Under the pieces are notes generated by a model that made no database searches, was not told the DNA's origin, and saw only the letters and a list, made by a program, of their open reading frames with translations. Source: CAVOEB01 sp965249645 (GTDB lineage Bacteria > Pseudomonadota > Alphaproteobacteria > UBA828 > JAPUJA01). Taken from it: 64,000 bases of DNA. Numbering within the stretch: the first letter of the stretch is position 1; every line of letters begins with the position of its first letter. A program made the translations under genes and the position numbers. This document shows, one piece after another, positions 59,890 through 64,000 of the stretch. The DNA lies in NCBI GenBank assembly GCA_965249645.1, contig CBDFML010000010.1:310001-374000 (forward strand), read 5' to 3'.

Positions 59890-60321
59890 ATGAGCCGGGT
59901 CGTCGTCCACGGCATCGACCACATCTATCTCAGCGTCGCCGATTCGGCGGCGTCACTCGCCTTCTACGACCGGCTGATGCGGTTTCTCGGCTTCGAAAAA
60001 CTGCGTCGCGCCATGTCGGTGGCCATTGCCGCCTACGAATCCCGGGCCGCGCGCCTGACCCTATACCTGACCCCGGCCACGGGTGGCACGATCCCGGTCG
60101 ATCGCTACCGGCCGGGGTTGCATCGTCTCTCGCTCGAAGTCGGATCGCGCCAGGCGGTCGATGCCGTTCACCAGGAACTCGTCGCCATGGGGGCTGAGGT
60201 TGTCGATCCGCCGGCCGATTACCCGCACTACCGCGAGACCTTCTACGCCCTGTTCTTTAGCGATCCGAATGGCATCAAGCTGGAGATCGCCTATCGGTCC
60301 TGGGAGGACGCGAACCAATAG
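59890..60321 (+). CDS. VOC superfamily (glyoxalase-like) protein
   Basis: 143 residues from the ATG at 59890 (GGGAGG before it). Single VOC domain: VHGIDHIYLSVADSAASLAFYDRL (in part), GLHRLSLEV, and ALFFSDPNGIKLEIAYRSW with the usual metal-site His and Glu. Possible lyase, isomerase or resistance protein; substrate unknown. It begins 19 bp after the GntR stop, so the two are co-transcribed. Confidence 0.85.
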   Translation: MSRVVVHGIDHIYLSVADSAASLAFYDRLMRFLGFEKLRRAMSVAIAAYESRAARLTLYLTPATGGTIPVDRYRPGLHRLSLEVGSRQAVDAVHQELVAMGAEVVDPPADYPHYRETFYALFFSDPNGIKLEIAYRSWEDANQ

Positions 60322-60665
60322 TTCGCGAGCATGAGCGAGCCCCAACATATATTGTGGCGGCGAGGCATTGGCGGGCGCAAACGGTCTGTGGAAAACTCTG
60401 TTGATAATCGGGTGGACCGGAGACCTGCCGGGCATCTGAGGAAAAGCATAATCCTTGGGTTTCGAGGCGCGGCGGAGGTTGTTCGTCGTGAGCCTGTCAG
60501 AAGGGCCGTAACTCATTGATATGATGCTATTACTTCGTTTTTAATTCGTAACGGCTCCGGGCGCCCCAGCGGTAAAATCCCGGGCCTGCCAATCGGTCTC
60601 CGCCGCGACCCTGACATTCGCGATGTGCACAAGGCGCGCAGCGCGCGGTGTTGTTTCCCGGCGGA
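60322..60665. other. Intergenic region with a second DnaA-box-like pair
   Basis: 344 bp without a supported gene. It holds TGTGGAAAA (60387-60395) and TGTTGATAA (60399-60407), the same 12-bp spacing as the pair near uvrC. A short A/T run occurs at 60510-60555 (GATATGATGCTATTAC). The folB stop lies at the far end. No promoter or terminator is clear. Confidence 0.4.
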
Positions 60666-61076
60666 TCAGGCGGAGCCACGGCTCTGTTCGACTTCGACGC
60701 CGACGCTCTCGGCGTCCTCGTAGATATCGAGTTTTTCCACCCGGACGCGGACATGTTCGGTGCGGGAATCCTCAAAGCACTGGTCGATGATCCGGTCGGC
60801 CAGAGTTTCCACGAGGTTTATGTGGCCACCGGCGAGCAGGGTCCGGATGCCGTCGACGATGGTCTCGTATGAAACGACATGACGGATGTCATCGCCCAAC
60901 GGCGCGTCGTCGCCGACCAACAGATCGACATTGATGCGCACGCGCTGGCCGTGGTTCTGCTCGTGGGAGTGGATGCCAATACGCGCTTCGAGCACGAGAT
61001 CGCGAATGAAGACGCGCCGGCTCACACGTCCCGGCGAGGCGGCGCGCAGCGGGTGCAGGGGCGCGGCGTCGGTCAT
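60666..61076 (-). CDS. folB: Dihydroneopterin aldolase
   Basis: 136 residues from the ATG at 61076. FolB fold: VFIRDLVLEARIGIHSHEQNHGQRV (in part), HVVSYETIVDGIRTLLAGGH with the lysine/tyrosine region, NLVETLADRIIDQCF, and VRVEKLDIYEDAESVGVEV. It removes glycolaldehyde from dihydroneopterin in folate synthesis. 37 bp downstream of the FolM-like gene. Confidence 0.92.
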   Translation of the reverse strand: MTDAAPLHPLRAASPGRVSRRVFIRDLVLEARIGIHSHEQNHGQRVRINVDLLVGDDAPLGDDIRHVVSYETIVDGIRTLLAGGHINLVETLADRIIDQCFEDSRTEHVRVRVEKLDIYEDAESVGVEVEQSRGSA

Positions 61077-61113
61077 TGCGCGCTCGCCGTGCTCGACTGG
61101 ACAGTCGCGCTGC

Positions 61114-61884
61114 TCATTCCTCGTACCCTCCGGCCGCGGCTTCAGGTGCCCAGCCCAAATGCTGGCCCCCGTCCAGTGCAATCATTTGCCCGGTCACGGC
61201 GGGTGCTGCAAGCAGAAATTGAACCGTTGCGCAGATCTCCTCGAGTGTCGTGCCGCGCGCGAGCGGCGTCGATGCCCACTGGCGGGTGAACTGTTCCTCG
61301 GTCTGACGTGCGCTGGGCAGGGTGGGGCCCGGGCCAATGGCATTGACCCGGATTTTGGGCGCCAACGCGAGGGCGAGCGTTCGGGTCAGTGTCCACAGGC
61401 CACTCTTACTCAGCGTGTAGGAGACGAAGTGAGGTGTCAGGTTCCAGACCCGCTGGTCGAGCAGGTTGATCACATTACCTGAACTGTCTGCCGGCAGGGC
61501 CGCGGCCATGGCCTGGGTCAGCAGGAAGGGCGCGCGCAGGTTGATCTCCATGTGGGCGTCCCATGACTGGCGGTCGACCGTGTCGACCTCGTCGCGCTCG
61601 AAGTTCGATGCGTTGTTGACCAGAAGGCTCACGGGCCCCAGCGCTTCGGCGGCCTGCGTCACGAGGTCGCCGCTTTGGGCTTCGTCGGCAAGATCCGCCT
61701 CGACAATGCAACCGCGTCCGTTGTCGCTCTCGATGGCCGCGAGTGTCTCGGCCGCGTCGTCGCCCGATAGGTGGTGGTGAATCGCTACAGCCCAGCCGTG
61801 GCGCGCGAGATCGATGGCAATGGCGCGCCCGATTCGCCGGCCTGCACCGGTCACCAGCGCGACGGGAGGAGAGGGATCGGTCAT
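61114..61884 (-). CDS. Short-chain dehydrogenase, pteridine-reductase/FolM-like
   Basis: 256 residues. SDR motifs: LVTGAGRRIGRAIAIDLAR with the RR pattern of pteridine reductases, LVNNASNFERD, and catalytic YTLSKSG with INLLDQRVW upstream. FolM-type enzymes reduce dihydromonapterin or dihydrofolate. Position next to folB supports a tetrahydropterin role, which would matter for the THF-using Fhs. A generic SDR cannot be excluded. Confidence 0.83.
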   Translation of the reverse strand: MTDPSPPVALVTGAGRRIGRAIAIDLARHGWAVAIHHHLSGDDAAETLAAIESDNGRGCIVEADLADEAQSGDLVTQAAEALGPVSLLVNNASNFERDEVDTVDRQSWDAHMEINLRAPFLLTQAMAAALPADSSGNVINLLDQRVWNLTPHFVSYTLSKSGLWTLTRTLALALAPKIRVNAIGPGPTLPSARQTEEQFTRQWASTPLARGTTLEEICATVQFLLAAPAVTGQMIALDGGQHLGWAPEAAAGGYEE

Positions 61885-61931
61885 GGCCGGATCATGGCTC
61901 GGGCGTTGCGAGCGGGCAAGCCTGCTCCATC

Positions 61932-62363
61932 TCAGTCACCGTCGTCGTCGGCTCCCGCCGTGCGGTCAATCTCGACATAGCGGAACACCATGTCACGCAG
62001 GGTGACGAGACCGACCAACTCGCCGTGATCGACCACCAACGCGCGTTCGAGCTCGAACCGCCCGAGCAGACGAATCCCATATTTTATGTTCATGTGGGCA
62101 TTCAGGGTGAGAGTCGGCTTCGACATGACCTCGTAGACGTTGGTACGATCGAGAGACCGATTTTGTGCGATCACTCTGGTTGCGATATCCGAGACGACGA
62201 CCATGCCGTATTCGTCGCCATCGTCCCTCCGGTCGATGACGAGCGAGCCGATCTTCAACTCGCTCATAATTTCGATCGCCTCGCGCACCGTTGCCAATCC
62301 GTCGACCGGTTCAGGAAAAGGCGTCATGACTTGACGTACTTTCACGTTCATTCTTTCGGTCAT
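61932..62363 (-). CDS. CBS-domain pair protein
   Basis: 143 residues from the ATG at 62363 (GAGGAC before it). Two CBS domains: VRQVMTPFPEPVDGLATVREAIEIM (in part) and NVYEVMSKPTLTLNAHMNIKYGIRL (in part). CBS pairs bind adenosine nucleotides and regulate enzymes or transporters. Overlaps the P-II-like gene by 4 bp; the gene set with DUF1538 proteins suggests it senses energy or ligand state for the transporters. Confidence 0.85.
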   Translation of the reverse strand: MTERMNVKVRQVMTPFPEPVDGLATVREAIEIMSELKIGSLVIDRRDDGDEYGMVVVSDIATRVIAQNRSLDRTNVYEVMSKPTLTLNAHMNIKYGIRLLGRFELERALVVDHGELVGLVTLRDMVFRYVEIDRTAGADDDGD

Positions 62364-62710
62364 AGCTGGTCCTCGATTTCGTTGGAGATTGTCTTGAATT
62401 GGCTCTTCAGGCCGACCGCGTCCTCGATCGCGATCTGAAACGCGATCCCGGTGCCGGATTTCTCGTCGAACGCGCCGGCGGTCGAGATGGTTTCGAGAAT
62501 ATCCCGACTGAGATGCTCCTCGACGAGGAAGAGCAGAATGTCGCGCTGGCCCGCGAGGTCGAGACCGAAAAAGGTCTTGCCTGGAATTAATCCTTCGCCA
62601 CGACAACTGGTGATGATGGTTGCCCCCGTGGCGCCGGCGCGACGGCCGGCGTCGAGGACATCGTCGGTTTCGCTGTCGTCGACGAGTGCCATGATGAGTT
62701 TAAACTTCAT
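62360..62710 (-). CDS. P-II-like signalling protein
   Basis: 116 residues from the ATG at 62710. P-II-like ferredoxin fold: MKFKLIMALVDDSETDDVLDAGRRAGATGATIITSC (in part) followed by FFGLDLAGQRDILLFLVEEH. The T-loop with the uridylylation Tyr of classical GlnB is not evident. Such proteins bind nucleotides and gate membrane proteins. It overlaps the DUF1538 gene upstream by 11 bases and the CBS gene downstream. Confidence 0.82.
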   Translation of the reverse strand: MKFKLIMALVDDSETDDVLDAGRRAGATGATIITSCRGEGLIPGKTFFGLDLAGQRDILLFLVEEHLSRDILETISTAGAFDEKSGTGIAFQIAIEDAVGLKSQFKTISNEIEDQL

Positions 62711-63542
62711 AGTCGTTTTCCTTTCTTTCTCCCGAATTGCTGGATTTCTTTTTCCGCCTGCCGATTGCAGCGCCGAGCTGGGCGTAGGCCAGGACGGAGA
62801 TGATGGGGAACACACTCGCGAACGCGATAAGGCCGAAGCCGTCGATCAAGGCGCTGCGTCCGGGCATGGTCGAGGCGAGACCGAGGCCGAGCGCTGCGAC
62901 GAGCGGCACGGTCACCGTCGAGGTGGTTACCCCACCGGAATCGTAAGCCAGTGGGATGATAGTGCGGGTCGTGAATAGCCGCTGAGCGAATACGGTCTGG
63001 AGCATTACCACGGCGTAGCCGGCCATCAGGAAGTAGTGCAGAGGCAAACCTGCGACGATGCGGTAGGTGCCGATAGCGACCCCGATCGAAACGCCGACGG
63101 CGATCGCGAGGCGCAGGCCCCAGACGCCGACCGTGCCGCCCGAGACCTCGTTGGCCTTGAGCGCCACCGCGATGACCGAGGGCTCGGCGATGGTCGCGGC
63201 AAGTCCGACGGCGGCGGCGAACAGATAGACCCAGTAATAATCCTGCCAGCGCACCTCGCCGATCGCCGGGAGGCTATCCAACAGACTGTGCGCGGCAATG
63301 AAGTCGGGCGCGGTGAGCTGCTCGGCCATGGCCGCGCCGAGCGGAAAGAGCGCTTCCTCGAGCCCGATCAGGAACAGGGCGAGGCCGAGAACGACGTAGC
63401 CGGAGCCGATCACGACCCGGCCAAGATGGGGCGGGCGCTTGCGCAGGATCAGCACCTGAAAGCCGATGATGATGCCCAGGATGGGCAGCACGTCGACGAT
63501 GGTGTCGAGGCCGGTCTCTATGATGTTGGGCAGCAGGTCCAT
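62700..63542 (-). CDS. DUF1538 membrane protein, copy 1
   Basis: 280 residues from the ATG at 63542. About seven membrane helices (IIETGLDTIVDVLPILGIIIGF, GYVVLGLALFLIGLEEALFP) and the family motifs GLAATIAEPSVIAVA and YDSGGVTTSTVTVPLVAALG. The AEPS and GGVTTS repeats suggest an inverted-repeat carrier. Function unknown, with P-II and CBS partners pointing to regulated transport. It overlaps the P-II-like gene. Confidence 0.85.
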   Translation of the reverse strand: MDLLPNIIETGLDTIVDVLPILGIIIGFQVLILRKRPPHLGRVVIGSGYVVLGLALFLIGLEEALFPLGAAMAEQLTAPDFIAAHSLLDSLPAIGEVRWQDYYWVYLFAAAVGLAATIAEPSVIAVALKANEVSGGTVGVWGLRLAIAVGVSIGVAIGTYRIVAGLPLHYFLMAGYAVVMLQTVFAQRLFTTRTIIPLAYDSGGVTTSTVTVPLVAALGLGLASTMPGRSALIDGFGLIAFASVFPIISVLAYAQLGAAIGRRKKKSSNSGERKENDYEV

Positions 63543-63552
63543 CGTCGGGGCC

Positions 63553-64000
63553 TTAGAACACCAGCGTGCCATAGAGCATGACGAAGATCATCGGCGTGAG
63601 CGCCGCCAGCGCGATCATGCCGAAGCCGTCGATCATCGGGTTGCGCCCGCGGATCACCGTCGAAAGGCCGACGCCGAGTGCCGTGACCAGGGGGACGGTG
63701 ATCGTCGAGGTGGTCACGCCGCCCAAATCGAAAGCGATGCCGATGATGGAGTCGGGCGCAACATAGGTCATGGCGACGACGAGCACATAGCCGCCGATCA
63801 CGATCCAGTGCAGTGGCCAGCCCCTCAGGATCCGGATCACGCCGAGCACGAGGGCGGCGGCGACCGAGATCGCCACGGTCAGGCGCAGGCCTTGGGCGTA
63901 CCCGGCCATGGCTTCCTGCGTGGGAGCAATCTTGCCGTACTCTGCGGCCGCCTCCGCCGCCTTGTCGGCCACGGCGGTCAGGGCCGGTTCGGCGATGGCG
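63553..64000 (-). CDS. DUF1538 membrane protein, copy 2, truncated by the window end
   Basis: The frame stays open to the right edge: residues read AIAEPALTAVADKAAE, matching the AEPS motif of the copy beside it, and continue with DLGGVTTSTITVPLVTALGVGL. At least 149 residues are visible; the N-terminus is missing. It appears to be the partner of copy 1, 10 bp apart. Confidence 0.82.
   Translation of the reverse strand, partial: AIAEPALTAVADKAAEAAAEYGKIAPTQEAMAGYAQGLRLTVAISVAAALVLGVIRILRGWPLHWIVIGGYVLVVAMTYVAPDSIIGIAFDLGGVTTSTITVPLVTALGVGLSTVIRGRNPMIDGFGMIALAALTPMIFVMLYGTLVF

Noticed and set aside
1..64000. CRISPR arrays, tRNA or rRNA genes, insertion sequences, prophage genes
   Set aside because: I looked for regularly spaced repeats, cloverleaf-type stretches, transposase motifs and phage genes on both strands and saw none. 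Short tRNA genes could still escape reading by eye.

Overview
The window is about 64 kb of GC-rich DNA (roughly 65% by eye) from an alphaproteobacterium, most likely of the Rhodospirillales type. The evidence is a fused fbcFBC-style cytochrome bc1 operon, a petP-petR regulator pair, UbiK and COQ9-like proteins, the DUF1285 and DUF6111 families, a mitochondrial-type NDUFAF7 methyltransferase, and Lgt/PgeF/NDUFAF7 gene order. I saw no tRNA, rRNA, CRISPR array, phage or insertion sequence. Genes are densely packed with many ATGA overlaps, so this reads as ordinary chromosome with a specialised metabolic block in the last third.

Layout, left half: 1-2.3 kb, RND efflux pump (truncated by the window edge) with its adaptor and a Crp/Fnr regulator. 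2.5-5.5 kb, Nudix, methyltransferase, amidase, DUF488. 5.6-9.8 kb, acoXABC, an acetoin dehydrogenase operon with no dihydrolipoyl dehydrogenase gene. 9.9-14 kb, DUF1285, CoA pyrophosphatase, DUF6111, CCA-type nucleotidyltransferase, then hemF and trmL on the other strand. 14.2-16.8 kb, petABC. 16.9-21.2 kb, ASCH protein, two methyltransferases and a tandem pair of near-identical FAD oxidoreductases. 21.4-30.7 kb, a long minus-strand housekeeping run: mtnP, ychF, pth, rplY, prs, a lipoprotein, pgeF (frameshifted), NDUFAF7-like, lgt, hldD.

Layout, right half: 30.8-33.4 kb, ubiK, ybjN-like, proC, TetR/COQ9-like. 33.4-36.9 kb, sensor kinase, petR, petP, ilvE. 37-42 kb, moaE-moaD-moeA-mobB-pgsA-uvrC. 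42.5-43.3 kb, universal stress protein. 43.5-47.4 kb, a five-subunit soluble diiron monooxygenase of the toluene-4-monooxygenase architecture. 47.6-51.3 kb, formate-tetrahydrofolate ligase, a small membrane protein and an ammonium-transporter-family protein. 52.4-58.9 kb, a glx/mgs-like operon (three-part glutamate-synthase-like enzyme, glutamine-synthetase-family ligase, sarcosine-oxidase-like FAD protein, unknown 131-residue protein) facing a GntR/FadR regulator and a VOC protein. 60.7-61.9 kb, folB and a folM-like reductase. 61.9-64 kb, a CBS protein, a P-II-like protein and two DUF1538 membrane proteins, the last truncated.

The most striking feature is a tandem glycine riboswitch on the minus strand between the alpha-subunit gene and the other four subunit genes of the diiron monooxygenase. 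It has its own candidate promoter. The alpha subunit keeps all six diiron ligands at the toluene-monooxygenase positions, but the substrate-pocket positions are more polar and include an acidic residue at position 180. Neighbours that capture formate (Fhs), move ammonium or a methylammonium-like ion (Amt family), and build or oxidise N-substituted glutamates (Glx/Mgs-like, GS-like, SoxB-like) suggest a coherent pathway for a small methylated or amino-bearing C1/N compound that yields glycine, C1 units and ammonium. That pathway is inference; the riboswitch, the ligands and the gene set are read from the sequence.
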